64,000 nucleotides of DNA from Streptomyces luteogriseus (GTDB lineage Bacteria; Actinomycetota; Actinomycetes; Streptomycetales; Streptomycetaceae): positions 4,588,001 through 4,652,000 of the forward strand of contig NZ_JACHMS010000001.1 of the NCBI RefSeq assembly GCF_014205055.1, read 5' to 3'. Both the position numbers and the translations under genes were made by a program. Below the pieces are notes generated by a model. It worked only from the letters and a program-made list of their open reading frames with translations, was not told where the DNA came from and did not search any database. Below are positions 56,202 to 64,000 of the stretch, one piece after another; position 1 is the stretch's first letter; the number at the start of each line of letters is the position of its first letter.

Positions 56202-56777
56202 ATGATCGAGATCCCGTCCGACCTCCACAAGGACCTCGTCCCGCTCGCCTTCCTGCTCGGCAACTGGGCGGGCGCCGGCGTGCACGACTTCCCCGGCTCC
56301 GAGAAGTGCAACTTCGGGCAGGAGGTCACCTTCTCCCACGACGGCCGGGACTTCCTGGAGTACCGGTCCCACAGCTGGGTCCTGGACAACGACGGCAACA
56401 AGGTCCGCCCCCTGGAGTCCGAGCACGGCTTCTGGAGGATCGACGCCGCCCGCAAGGTCGAGGTGACGATGACCCGCGACGACGGCGTCATCGAGATCTG
56501 GTACGGCGAGCTGGCCGACAAGAAGCCCCAGATCGACCTCGTGACGGACGCGGTGGCCCGCACGGCCGCCTCCCAGCCCTACACCGGCGGCAAGCGGCTG
56601 TACGGCTACGTCAAGAGCGACCTGATGTGGGTCGGCGAGAAGCAGACCCCCGAGGTCGAGCTGCGCCCCTACATGTCCGCCCACCTGAAGAAGGTCGTCA
56701 CCCCGGAGGAGGTCGAGCGCTGGGCCAAGGCCCTGCCCGACGACATGCCGGACGACGGCATCGCTTTCTTCAAGTAG
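56202..56777 (+). CDS. FABP-like (nitrobindin-type) protein
   Basis: A 191-residue beta-barrel protein of the THAP4/nitrobindin family, recognised by LLGNWAGAGVHDFP and the closing LRPYMSAHLKK. Nitrobindins bind heme or nitric oxide; whether this one keeps the heme His is uncertain. Sits 20 nt after the small membrane gene and just before nur. Confidence 0.85.
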   Translation: MIEIPSDLHKDLVPLAFLLGNWAGAGVHDFPGSEKCNFGQEVTFSHDGRDFLEYRSHSWVLDNDGNKVRPLESEHGFWRIDAARKVEVTMTRDDGVIEIWYGELADKKPQIDLVTDAVARTAASQPYTGGKRLYGYVKSDLMWVGEKQTPEVELRPYMSAHLKKVVTPEEVERWAKALPDDMPDDGIAFFK

Positions 56778-56793
56778 TCCTAGACTGGCCGGT

Positions 56794-57231
56794 GTGGTGA
56801 GCACCGACTGGAAGAGCGATCTGCGGCAGCGCGGCTACCGGCTGACCCCGCAGCGGCAACTTGTGCTCGAAGCCGTGGACACCCTTGAGCACGCGACCCC
56901 CGACGACATCCTCGTGGAAGTGAGGAAGACGGCGTCGGGGGTCAACATTTCGACGGTGTACCGGACACTTGAGCTCCTGGAGGAGCTCGGGCTGGTCAGT
57001 CACGCGCATCTGGGGCACGGGGCGCCGACGTACCACCTCGCGGACCGGCACCACCACATCCACCTGGTCTGCCGGGACTGCCAGAACGTGATCGAGGCGG
57101 ACGTCTCGGTGGCCGCCGAGTTCACCGCCAAGCTGCGGGAGACGTTCGGCTTCGACACCGACCTGAAGCACTTCGCGATCTTCGGCCGGTGCGAGGACTG
57201 CACACTGAAGGCTTCGACTACCGAGTCGTAG
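56794..57231 (+). CDS. nur: Nur, nickel-responsive Fur-family regulator
   Basis: A 145-residue Fur-family protein: HTH (RQRGYRLTPQRQLVLEAVD, GVNISTVYRTLELLEELGLV), metal ligands in YHLADRHHHIHLVC and HFAIFGRC, and zinc-type Cys pairs (CRDC, CEDC). The sequence agrees with what I remember of S. coelicolor Nur, which represses nickel uptake and sodF. GTG at 56794 has TAGACT 7 nt upstream, so it is leaderless. Confidence 0.88.
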   Translation: MVSTDWKSDLRQRGYRLTPQRQLVLEAVDTLEHATPDDILVEVRKTASGVNISTVYRTLELLEELGLVSHAHLGHGAPTYHLADRHHHIHLVCRDCQNVIEADVSVAAEFTAKLRETFGFDTDLKHFAIFGRCEDCTLKASTTES

Positions 57232-57241
57232 GCTTACGGAC

Positions 57242-58207
57242 ATGAAGAGCCCCCTGCTGACCCTGCCCGGCGCCGTCCCCGCCGAGGGCGTGGACGAAGG
57301 TGTCGCCGCCCACTACGGCGATCTGTTCCGTGAGCAGCGCGCCCTCGCCGACGGCACCGGATTCGTGGACCTCTCGCACCGGGGGGTCGTCGCCGTCACC
57401 GGCGAGGACCGGCTCGCCTGGCTGCACCTGCTGCTCACCCAGCACGTCAGCGACCTCCCGGCGGGCCGGGCTACCGAGGCGCTGATCCTCTCCGCGAACG
57501 GCCACATCGAGCACGCCCTGTACCTCGTCGACGACGGCGCGACGGTCTGGGCCCATGTGGAGCCGGGCACCCAGGAGGCGCTGATCGCCTACCTGGAGTC
57601 GATGAAGTTCTTCTACAAGGTCGAGGTCGCCGACCGCACGGCCGACATCGCCGTCGTGCACCTCCCGGCCGGCTCCATCGCCGAGGTCCCCGAGGGCGTC
57701 GTCGTACGGGAGACGCCGCACGGCCGGGACCTGTTCCTGCCGCGCGCCGACCTGGAGGCCTACGCGGCGCAGGCCGGGCCGCCCGCCGGGATCCTCGCCC
57801 ACGAGGCGCTGCGTGTGGAGCAGCACCGGCCCCGGCTCGGTTTCGAGACCGACCACCGCACCATCCCGCACGAGCTGGGCTGGATCGGCTCGGCGGTGCA
57901 TCTGCAGAAGGGCTGCTACCGGGGGCAGGAGACGGTCGCCCGGGTGCAGAACCTGGGCAAGCCGCCGCGTCGGCTGGTCTTCCTGCACCTGGACGGCAGC
58001 GAGGTCCACCTGCCCGTGGCCGGGACGGAGCTCCGGCTCGCCGACGACGGCCCCGACGGCCGCAAGGTCGGCTTCATCACGACGTCCGCCCGCCACCACG
58101 AGCTGGGCCCGGTCGCCCTCGCCCTGGTGAAGCGGAACGTGGCGGTGGACGCCCCGCTGGTGGCCGGTGACACGGCGGCGGCCCAGGAAGTCGTCGTGGA
58201 GCCGTAG
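57242..58207 (+). CDS. ygfZ: YgfZ/GcvT-like folate-binding protein
   Basis: A 321-residue protein with the YgfZ signature KGCYRGQETVAR, including the Cys. YgfZ uses folate to support Fe-S enzyme maintenance. TAGGCT overlaps the nur stop and lies 7 nt before the ATG, so it has its own leaderless promoter. Confidence 0.9.
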   Translation: MKSPLLTLPGAVPAEGVDEGVAAHYGDLFREQRALADGTGFVDLSHRGVVAVTGEDRLAWLHLLLTQHVSDLPAGRATEALILSANGHIEHALYLVDDGATVWAHVEPGTQEALIAYLESMKFFYKVEVADRTADIAVVHLPAGSIAEVPEGVVVRETPHGRDLFLPRADLEAYAAQAGPPAGILAHEALRVEQHRPRLGFETDHRTIPHELGWIGSAVHLQKGCYRGQETVARVQNLGKPPRRLVFLHLDGSEVHLPVAGTELRLADDGPDGRKVGFITTSARHHELGPVALALVKRNVAVDAPLVAGDTAAAQEVVVEP

Positions 58208-58253
58208 ACCCTCCGTGTCGATCTTCGGCCCTGAGGCTTGTAGATCTTTCGGG

Positions 58254-58679
58254 TCAGATTTCGATCTGCACGGTGAACGGGCCGTCGTTCGTCAGTGATA
58301 CACGCATCGCCGCCCCGAAACGGCCCGTGGCCACCGTCGCGCCCAGCGCGCGCAGCTGGGCGACCACCTCGTCGACCAGCGGCTCGGCGACGTCGCCGGG
58401 GGCGGCCGCGTTCCACGTGGGGCGGCGGCCCTTGCGGGCGTCGCCGTAGAGGGTGAACTGGCTGATCACCAGGAGCGGGGCGTCGATGTCGCTGCACGAC
58501 TTCTCGTCGTGCAGCATGCGGATCGACCAGAGCTTGCGGGCCAGCTGGGCCGCCTTCTCCTTGGTGTCCTCGTGGGTGACGCCGACGAGGACGCACAGCC
58601 CCTCGCCCTCGATCGCCCCCACGGTCTCGCCGTCCACGACGACGCTCGCGCCGTCCACCCTCTGCACCACTGCTCGCAT
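58254..58679 (-). CDS. dtd: D-aminoacyl-tRNA deacylase
   Basis: A 141-residue Dtd protein with the conserved blocks [29 protein letters not shown] and the end motif SLTNDGPFT. It removes D-amino acids from tRNA. ATG at 58679. Confidence 0.93.
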   Translation of the reverse strand: MRAVVQRVDGASVVVDGETVGAIEGEGLCVLVGVTHEDTKEKAAQLARKLWSIRMLHDEKSCSDIDAPLLVISQFTLYGDARKGRRPTWNAAAPGDVAEPLVDEVVAQLRALGATVATGRFGAAMRVSLTNDGPFTVQIEI

Positions 58680-58890
58680 ACGTCCATCATGCAGGGCGGT
58701 GACATCGGCGCCGCGCGTGGTCGGCGGATGCACCGAAAGGGTGGTTTGCGCGGACGCCAACAGCCCCTGCACGGACGTATTTTGCTGCTATACCGCCCAT
58801 CTGGGGTCTATCGGGGGCACTCGTTCCCATAGCGGCCACTTGGGGTGGCACGATGCTTGCACACACCGGTCGAGGGGACGGTTGAGGCAC

Positions 58891-59523
58891 ATGAGCACAT
58901 CAAGCACCGGACAGCAGCAGGCGGCTGTCTGGTCGACGTACACGGGGAGGGGCGCGTCGGAGTATCACCGGCCGCCCACACAGCGCACGGACAGCCCGCG
59001 GCTGCCCTCGGACACCTCCGGACCAGAGGTGCCCGCGCTGAGCCTGCCCGACCTGCGCACGCTGCGCCGCGAGGCCCAGCGCGACGAGGCCGACCTCAGC
59101 TATCTGCGGCGGCTGCTCCAGGGGCGGATCGACATCCTGCGCGCGGAGATGGCCCGACGCGCTCCGGCGGACGAGGCCTCCGTCGCGGTGTCCGAGGAGA
59201 CCTCGGTGGTGGAGCGGCTGGCGGAGATCCTGCGGGACTCCCCGGCCCGGCACCGCTCCTCCGCCCGCCACGTCACCCTGGGCACCCCGCAGGGCGAGGA
59301 GTACCGGCGGCTGGCCGCCGAGATGCTCGCCGAGGTGGCGCTGTCCGACCTGGACGCGCGCACGGACCTGGAGCTGACCGCGGCGATGGGACGGCTCGAG
59401 CGCCACGAGCAGCAGGTCTCCCGGCGCCGCCGGCGGCTCCAGCGCACGGCCGACGAGTGCAGCGCGGAGATCGCGCGCCGCTACCGCGAGGGGGAGGCGC
59501 AGGTCGACGACCTGCTGGTGTGA
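58891..59523 (+). CDS. rsiG: RsiG, c-di-GMP-dependent anti-sigma factor for WhiG
   Basis: A 210-residue, mostly coiled-coil protein. Two copies of the c-di-GMP motif E-x3-S-x2-R-x3-Q-x3-D are present: EADLSYLRRLLQGRID (about residues 68-83) and EQQVSRRRRRLQRTAD near the C-terminus. RsiG holds the sporulation sigma factor WhiG when c-di-GMP is high. The first 45 residues are disordered. ATG at 58891; the upstream 210-nt gap is long enough for developmental control. Confidence 0.92.
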   Translation: MSTSSTGQQQAAVWSTYTGRGASEYHRPPTQRTDSPRLPSDTSGPEVPALSLPDLRTLRREAQRDEADLSYLRRLLQGRIDILRAEMARRAPADEASVAVSEETSVVERLAEILRDSPARHRSSARHVTLGTPQGEEYRRLAAEMLAEVALSDLDARTDLELTAAMGRLERHEQQVSRRRRRLQRTADECSAEIARRYREGEAQVDDLLV

Positions 59524-59610
59524 GCCGTCCCGGGCCGGGACCCGCTGCGGGGAGGGCCGGCGGTCGGATATTGACGCGACACCGACCGGCCCTCCGCCTA
59601 GCGTGAGTTC

Positions 59611-60870
59611 ATGACCCCCGAGTCCCGTGCCGACGACATCGACGTACGCCCGATCGCCGAGTCCGAGTTCGCCGACTGGCTGCGTGCCGTGAACACCGGC
59701 TTCCTGCGGGCGGCCCCTCTGACCGACGAGGAGGTCGAGGGCCGGCGCGAGCGGTTCGTGGAGGGCCGCAACCTCGGAGCCTTCGACCGCGGCAGGTGTG
59801 TGGCGACCTTCCGGTCCTTCGACCAGGAGCTCACGGCCGTGGGCGGCGCGAGTGTCCCGGCCGACGCGATCTCGGGCGTCACCGTCACCGCCACCCACCG
59901 CCGTCGCGGGCTGCTCAGCCGCATGATGGCGCGGGACCTGACGGCCGCGGAGCGCGGGGACGTCGTCGCGACGCTGATCGCCGCCGAGTACCCGATCTAC
60001 GGCCGCTACGGCTTCGGGCCGGCGACCTGGATGGCGGAGTGGACGGTCGACGTGCCGCGCGCCGGCCTCGACGCCCGCTGGGCGGGCCCCGCGGAGGGCG
60101 GGCGGATCGACCTGGTCGAGGGCGAGGACGTCCGCAAGCTCGGCCCCGAGCTGCACGAGCGGCTGCGCCGCCGCCAGCCCGGCGCCATCGACCGCGACGA
60201 CATGTGGTGGAAGCTGAACACCGGAGCCCTGGGGTGGGACACGTCGTGGAAGCCGCCCTTCTACGCCGTGTACCGCTCGGCGTCCGGCGAGGTCGAGGGC
60301 ATGGCCGTGTACGAGGTGGACGACAACTGGGGTGACGCCAAGCAGCCGTTGAACACGGCGACCGTGCGGTGGCTCATCGGCGTGACACCGGCCGCGGAAC
60401 GCGCGCTGTGGGAGTACGTCTGCTCCGTCGACTGGGTGGTGAAGGTGAAGAGCGGCTGGCGGGCGCCCGACGACCTGCTCCCGCACTTCCTGCCCGACCC
60501 GCGGGCGGCGAGGATCACCTCGCTGGCGGACTGGCTGTGGGTGCGCATCCTGGACGTCGAACGGGCGCTGGAGGCGCGGACGTACGAGGGCACGGGGACG
60601 CTGGTGCTGGAGGTCGCCGGTGTGGACGGGCTGACCGGCGGGCGCTACCGGCTGGAGGCCTCGCCCGAGGGGGCGTCCTGTACGCCGACCACCGAGAGCG
60701 CGGAACTCGAAGTCGGTCTGGGCGAGTTGGGGGCGCTGTGGCTCGGGGACGAGTCGGCGGTGCGGCTGGCGGCGCTGGGGCGGGTGCGCGAGGAACGAGC
60801 GGGCGCCGCCCGGAAGGCCGACGCCCTGCTGCGTACGTCCAGGCGGCCTTGGTGCCCGGACATGTTCTGA
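59611..60870 (+). CDS. Eis-like GNAT acetyltransferase
   Basis: A 419-residue protein built like Eis: an N-terminal GNAT domain ([20 protein letters not shown]), a second GNAT-like part ([20 protein letters not shown]) and a C-terminal SCP2-type domain, ending in DMF with the terminal carboxylate typical of Eis enzymes. Eis proteins acetylate aminoglycosides and proteins; the substrate here is unknown. TAGCGT lies 6 nt before the ATG. Confidence 0.88.
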   Translation: MTPESRADDIDVRPIAESEFADWLRAVNTGFLRAAPLTDEEVEGRRERFVEGRNLGAFDRGRCVATFRSFDQELTAVGGASVPADAISGVTVTATHRRRGLLSRMMARDLTAAERGDVVATLIAAEYPIYGRYGFGPATWMAEWTVDVPRAGLDARWAGPAEGGRIDLVEGEDVRKLGPELHERLRRRQPGAIDRDDMWWKLNTGALGWDTSWKPPFYAVYRSASGEVEGMAVYEVDDNWGDAKQPLNTATVRWLIGVTPAAERALWEYVCSVDWVVKVKSGWRAPDDLLPHFLPDPRAARITSLADWLWVRILDVERALEARTYEGTGTLVLEVAGVDGLTGGRYRLEASPEGASCTPTTESAELEVGLGELGALWLGDESAVRLAALGRVREERAGAARKADALLRTSRRPWCPDMF

Positions 60871-61032
60871 GCCGCTCCCTCCTGCCGGTGGTGTGCTGGA
60901 ACCCGCATCCGTAGCGAGCTGTTCTGTTGTGGTTGTCGTGCGGCCGTGTCGGCCGGGCGGGACTCCCGGCTCCCCTCCGGAAGGGAGTCCCTTGGCGGGC
61001 GGCCAACCTCCTGAAGGTCTGACCATGTGCCC

Positions 61033-61051
61033 GAAGTTGGCGACCAACTTC
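61033..61051. promoter_or_regulatory. Palindromic operator upstream of devE
   Basis: GAAGTTGG (61033-61040), CGA, CCAACTTC (61044-61051): perfect 8-bp arms. Further half-sites follow closer to the gene, AAGTTGG at 61108 and AAGTTGT at 61119. A similar palindrome precedes devA. Confidence 0.75.
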
Positions 61052-61136
61052 ACTGTACTTATCTCCGCTTGGAAGCGGCTCATAACCACCTTTCCCTGAA
61101 CTGCCCAAAGTTGGCGGGAAGTTGTACTGTGCAGAT

Positions 61137-62039
61137 GTGGACCCGGAACACGACTCCGTCAATGGGCGGAAGAGGTCGCAACGGCCACAGAGGACACATC
61201 ACGAGGTGGCCGACGAGCTGCGCGCCCGGATCAGGTCAGGGGCGCTGCGGCCGGGTGCGCGTATGCCCACCCAGGCCCAGCTGGCCCACGAGTTCGGTGT
61301 CGAGCGCGGGGCGGTGCGGCAGGCGCTGCGCATCCTGCAGTCCGAGCGGCTGCTCACCAATGTGTCCAAGGGCAGTCCGGCGACCGTCGCCCCCGACCCC
61401 GTCGGGGCCCTGACCGGCCCGGAGGCGCCTCCGCTGCCGACGACGGTGGCCCTCGCTCCCCGGATCGCGGCGGCGTTCGGCGCGGAGCACGTCGAGATCG
61501 ACGCCGTGTGCCTGACGTCCATCTCGCTCACGCTCGCCATCGGTGAGCCGCTGCGGCAGATCCACGCCGGACGGCTGAAACCGGCCAAGGTCGACGTCCG
61601 GGTGCTGCTGCCGAGCCGGGACATCGACCTGGCCTTCCCGGTACCGGTCGAGGGGGGCGGCGACGACTGGGTGCACGAGCGGTGGCTGGCGATGCGCAAC
61701 GCCCAGGGGCAGGTCCTCCAGCACAACCTGCTGGCCCTGCGCGCCACCCACGGCATCGACGTGCGCGTCACGTTCCGGGCGCTGCCCTTCACCCCGCCGG
61801 TGAAGCTGTACCTGCTCAACGGCGCGGAGGCGCTGTTCGCGTACTACACGCTGACGCGCCGGGAGGCCGAGGCCGAGCACGAACAGCCGGCGCTGTACGA
61901 CGCCCTGGGCACCCAGTCCGTGCTGTTCTCCTTCGAGCAGGGCGCCGGGCTGCGCGACACGACGTTCGTGGAGCAGTCGCACCTGTGGTTCAACGCACTG
62001 TGGGAGACGATCAGTTCGGAGCTGGTGCTCACGGACTGA
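61137..62039 (+). CDS. devE: DevE, GntR-family developmental regulator
   Basis: A 300-residue GntR regulator: winged helix at about 25-75 (MPTQAQLAHEFGVERGAVRQ) and a C-terminal domain shared with DevA (RQIHAGRLKPAKVDVRVLLPS, AMRNAQGQVLQHNL). GTG at 61137 with TACTGT 6 nt upstream, so leaderless. It is the close paralogue and upstream neighbour of devA; in S. coelicolor (SCO4188, by recall) these paralogues have separate developmental roles. Confidence 0.85.
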   Translation: MDPEHDSVNGRKRSQRPQRTHHEVADELRARIRSGALRPGARMPTQAQLAHEFGVERGAVRQALRILQSERLLTNVSKGSPATVAPDPVGALTGPEAPPLPTTVALAPRIAAAFGAEHVEIDAVCLTSISLTLAIGEPLRQIHAGRLKPAKVDVRVLLPSRDIDLAFPVPVEGGGDDWVHERWLAMRNAQGQVLQHNLLALRATHGIDVRVTFRALPFTPPVKLYLLNGAEALFAYYTLTRREAEAEHEQPALYDALGTQSVLFSFEQGAGLRDTTFVEQSHLWFNALWETISSELVLTD

Positions 62040-62075
62040 CGTCTCCCACGGGTCGTTCCGGGGCGGTGCGGTGAC

Positions 62076-62264
62076 TCATCGGGCGGGCCCCGTCATCAGC
62101 AGCGCGAGCACCACGGCCCCCGCGGAGCTGACGGCCGGGCTCTTGGCCTTGACGCCTACGGTGAGAAGGATCAGGCCGACGAGGCCGGCCGGACCGTACT
62201 TCCACTGGACGAGCTGTTCGAAGGCGACGACGAAGGCGGCGGAGAGGAGAGCGAGGGCGGGCAT
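62076..62264 (-). CDS. Small membrane protein between devE and devA
   Basis: A 62-residue protein with two hydrophobic segments (LALLSAAFVVAF and PAGLVGLILLTVGV). ATG at 62264 follows GAAGGGGG. It is convergent with devE and divergent from devA, so it may share the devA control region. Confidence 0.75.
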   Translation of the reverse strand: MPALALLSAAFVVAFEQLVQWKYGPAGLVGLILLTVGVKAKSPAVSSAGAVVLALLMTGPAR

Positions 62265-62315
62265 CGGTGTTCCCCCTTCGGACGTACGGAAGCAAAACTT
62301 CCGCCAACTCCGAGA

Positions 62316-62330
62316 AGTTGGCAACCAACT
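62316..62330. promoter_or_regulatory. Palindromic operator upstream of devA
   Basis: AGTTGG-CAA-CCAACT (62316-62330), 88 nt before the devA start, with extra half-sites around it and the separate palindrome CGGAAG-CAAAA-CTTCCG at 62287-62303. It shares the AGTTGG core with the devE palindrome. Confidence 0.7.
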
Positions 62331-62417
62331 CTGATTAAGTTGTCCCCACTTGGCCCCTACTCATAAACAACTTCCAAACAACTCCCGCCAGATGGATCAG
62401 AGTTGTAGCGTTTGGTC

Positions 62418-63302
62418 GTGACCCAGGAGAACGTGGCGGAGAACGTGGCAGTGAACGGCAGCAGAAGGCCCTCGCCCCAGGAGATCGCCGACATCCTGCG
62501 GGAACGCATCCGCGCCGGTGAGCTCAAGCCGGGGGACCGCCTGCCCACCCAGGCCGAACTCGCGGAGGAGTTCGGCGTCGAGCGCGGCACCGTCCGCCAG
62601 GCCCTGCGCGTCCTCCAGGAGGACGGCCTCCTCACCAACGTCAGCAAGGGCAGCCCACCGCGGATCGCGGCCCCGGAGCCGGTCCGGGGCGAACCCCAGC
62701 CGACCATGGTGGGCCTGGCCCCACGACTGACCGAGGCCTTCTCGGCCCGGCATGTCCGCGCCGACGTCCTCTGCCACACCGCGGAGACGCTGATGGTCGC
62801 CATCGGCGAGCCGCTGCGCCAGATCCACGAGGGCCGCATCCACCCCGAGTCGATCGACGTCCGCATCCTGGTCCCCTCCCGGGACATCGAGCTGGCCTTC
62901 CCGGTCCCGGTCGAGGCCCACGGCGACGACAACCCGGTCCACCAGCGCTGGCTGGCCATGCGCAACGCCCAGGGGCAGGTCCTCCAGCACAACCTCAAGG
63001 CGCTGCGCTCGACGCACGGCATCGACGTGCGCGTCACGTTCCGCGCGCTGCCGTTCACCCCGCCGGTGAAGCTGTACCTCCTCAACGAGGAGGAGGCCCT
63101 GATCGGCTACTACATGCTGACCAGGCGCGCGGAGGAGTGGGGCAGCCAGACCCTCGACATGTACGACGTCCTCGGCTCCCAGTCCCTCCTCTTCTCCTTC
63201 GTGAAGCGGACGGGCCGCCGGGACGCGGCGTTCGTGAAGGAATCCCAGAAGTGGTTCAACGCCCTCTGGGAAACCATCACGACGGACCTGACACTCTCCT
63301 AG
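62418..63302 (+). CDS. devA: DevA, GntR-family developmental regulator
   Basis: A 294-residue GntR regulator, winged helix at about 22-72 (LPTQAELAEEFGVERGTVRQ), C-terminal domain as in DevE. DevA is required for aerial development in S. coelicolor. GTG at 62418 with TAGCGT 6 nt before it, so leaderless. The stop overlaps the devB start (TAGTG). Confidence 0.9.
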   Translation: MTQENVAENVAVNGSRRPSPQEIADILRERIRAGELKPGDRLPTQAELAEEFGVERGTVRQALRVLQEDGLLTNVSKGSPPRIAAPEPVRGEPQPTMVGLAPRLTEAFSARHVRADVLCHTAETLMVAIGEPLRQIHEGRIHPESIDVRILVPSRDIELAFPVPVEAHGDDNPVHQRWLAMRNAQGQVLQHNLKALRSTHGIDVRVTFRALPFTPPVKLYLLNEEEALIGYYMLTRRAEEWGSQTLDMYDVLGSQSLLFSFVKRTGRRDAAFVKESQKWFNALWETITTDLTLS

Positions 63303-64000
63303 TGACTCCTGATACGAAGCAGACTGGTGCGGCGCACATCGCGGCCGAGAACGATCCGAACCGACTCCGCCATCTGATCAGACGTGCCCGTGTCGTGCTG
63401 TGGGACTTCGACGGGCCCATCTGCCGCCTGTTCGCAGGGCACTCGGCGGAGCGGGTGTCGGGCGACCTGGTGTCCTGGCTGGAGGGCCGCGGTCTGCACG
63501 GACTGCTCACGGAGACCGAGCGCGAGTCCCTCGACCCCCAGGTGGTCCTGCGCGCCGTGGACCGCCGGCATCCCGGCAGCGACCTCGTCGCCGAGCTGGA
63601 GGAACGTCTCACCCAGGAGGAACTGCGGGCCGCGTCCTCGGCGATGCCGACCCCGTACGCCGATCCGCTGATCCGCACCTGGACGGCGGTGGGGTCCCGC
63701 CTCGCGATCACCACGAACAACGCGCCGCGGGTGGTGCGCACGTACCTCGCGGGACGCGGCCTCGCCGACTGCTTCGCCCCCCACATCTACGGCCGCACCC
63801 AGGAGCTCCACCACCTGAAACCCGACCCGCACTGCCTGAACCGGGCACTGCGGGCGATGGGCACCGCGCCGGGCGAGGCGTTGATGATCGGCGACGCCCC
63901 CACGGACCACAAGGCGGCCGAGCGGGCCGGAGTGCCCTTCCTGGGCTACGCGCGCAACGACAGGAAGGCGAAGCTCCTGCTGGAGTCCGGGGCGGAGACG
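63302..64000 (+). CDS. devB: DevB, HAD-family phosphatase (3' end outside window)
   Basis: The first 233 residues of a HAD hydrolase: motif I WDFDGP, motif II around ITTNN, Lys in HLKPDPH and motif III/IV MIGDAPTDHKAAE. GTG at 63302 overlaps the devA stop by one base, so the genes are cotranscribed, as for devA-devB in S. coelicolor. The reading frame stays open to the window edge. Confidence 0.88.
   Translation, partial: MTPDTKQTGAAHIAAENDPNRLRHLIRRARVVLWDFDGPICRLFAGHSAERVSGDLVSWLEGRGLHGLLTETERESLDPQVVLRAVDRRHPGSDLVAELEERLTQEELRAASSAMPTPYADPLIRTWTAVGSRLAITTNNAPRVVRTYLAGRGLADCFAPHIYGRTQELHHLKPDPHCLNRALRAMGTAPGEALMIGDAPTDHKAAERAGVPFLGYARNDRKAKLLLESGAET

Overview
The window is high-GC Streptomyces chromosome. 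The codon third positions are almost all G or C, many starts are GTG, and many genes look leaderless (a TANNNT hexamer about 6-7 bases before ATG or GTG). Gene content and order (csoR, pit, pstBACS, Nudix, CHAD, ppk, mshD, a two-component pair, glnR, rhodanese, nur, ygfZ, dtd, rsiG, devE, devA, devB) follow, as I remember it, the S. coelicolor SCO4130-SCO4191 neighbourhood. That is recall, not an alignment.

Layout. 0-9.5 kb: secreted and envelope functions (sedolisin, TetR/SDR pair, a trypsin-like protease broken by two frameshifts, SLT-NlpC/P60 wall hydrolase, PAP2 phosphatase, Tat-type flavoprotein, a 56-aa Cys-rich protein, a lipoprotein). 9.5-20.4 kb: copper sensor CsoR, then phosphate and polyphosphate genes (DUF47-Pit; pstSCAB behind a PHO box with a strong stem-loop after pstS; ppk-CHAD-Nudix with overlapping ends). 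20.8-28.3 kb: two transport operons facing away from each other. One is GntR(YtrA)-ABC-two permeases with a perfect operator palindrome. The other is ECF sigma, zinc-finger membrane anti-sigma, ABC ATPase and two membrane proteins, with overlapping or nearly touching reading frames. 28.4-34.0 kb: LysR, two acetyltransferases including mycothiol synthase MshD, a secreted 5'-nucleotidase and a DUF2993 protein.

34.2-42.2 kb looks like accessory cargo: a secreted GH5, a two-domain pectate lyase/pectin methylesterase, a secreted protein with an aerolysin-like strand pattern, a WhiJ-type XRE/DUF397 pair with two divergent small genes, and a PadR-controlled stress cassette with tandem palindromic operators. 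42.3-50.4 kb returns to core genes: histidine kinase and response regulator with an HtrA-like protease that lacks PDZ, LacI regulator, GlnR, hydrolase, MoaD-like protein and a membrane protein. 50.6-52.4 kb carries a DGPF/YCII protein plus an ECF42-type sigma factor. 52.3-64 kb holds a second DUF2993, a Cys-containing leader peptide before the rhodanese/SseC pair, the nickel regulator nur, ygfZ, dtd, the c-di-GMP-responsive anti-sigma gene rsiG, an Eis-like acetyltransferase, and the developmental GntR paralogues devE and devA with devB running off the right edge.

How they work together: phosphate uptake and storage genes sit together under apparent Pho control; metal and sulfur homeostasis is represented by csoR, nur and the leader-controlled rhodanese; and development is represented by rsiG, devA/devE and a WhiJ-like set. 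The best candidates for undescribed biology are the sigma/anti-sigma/ABC operon, the aerolysin-like protein beside the plant-wall enzymes, the Cys leader peptide, and the shared AGTTGG-type palindromes in front of devE and devA.
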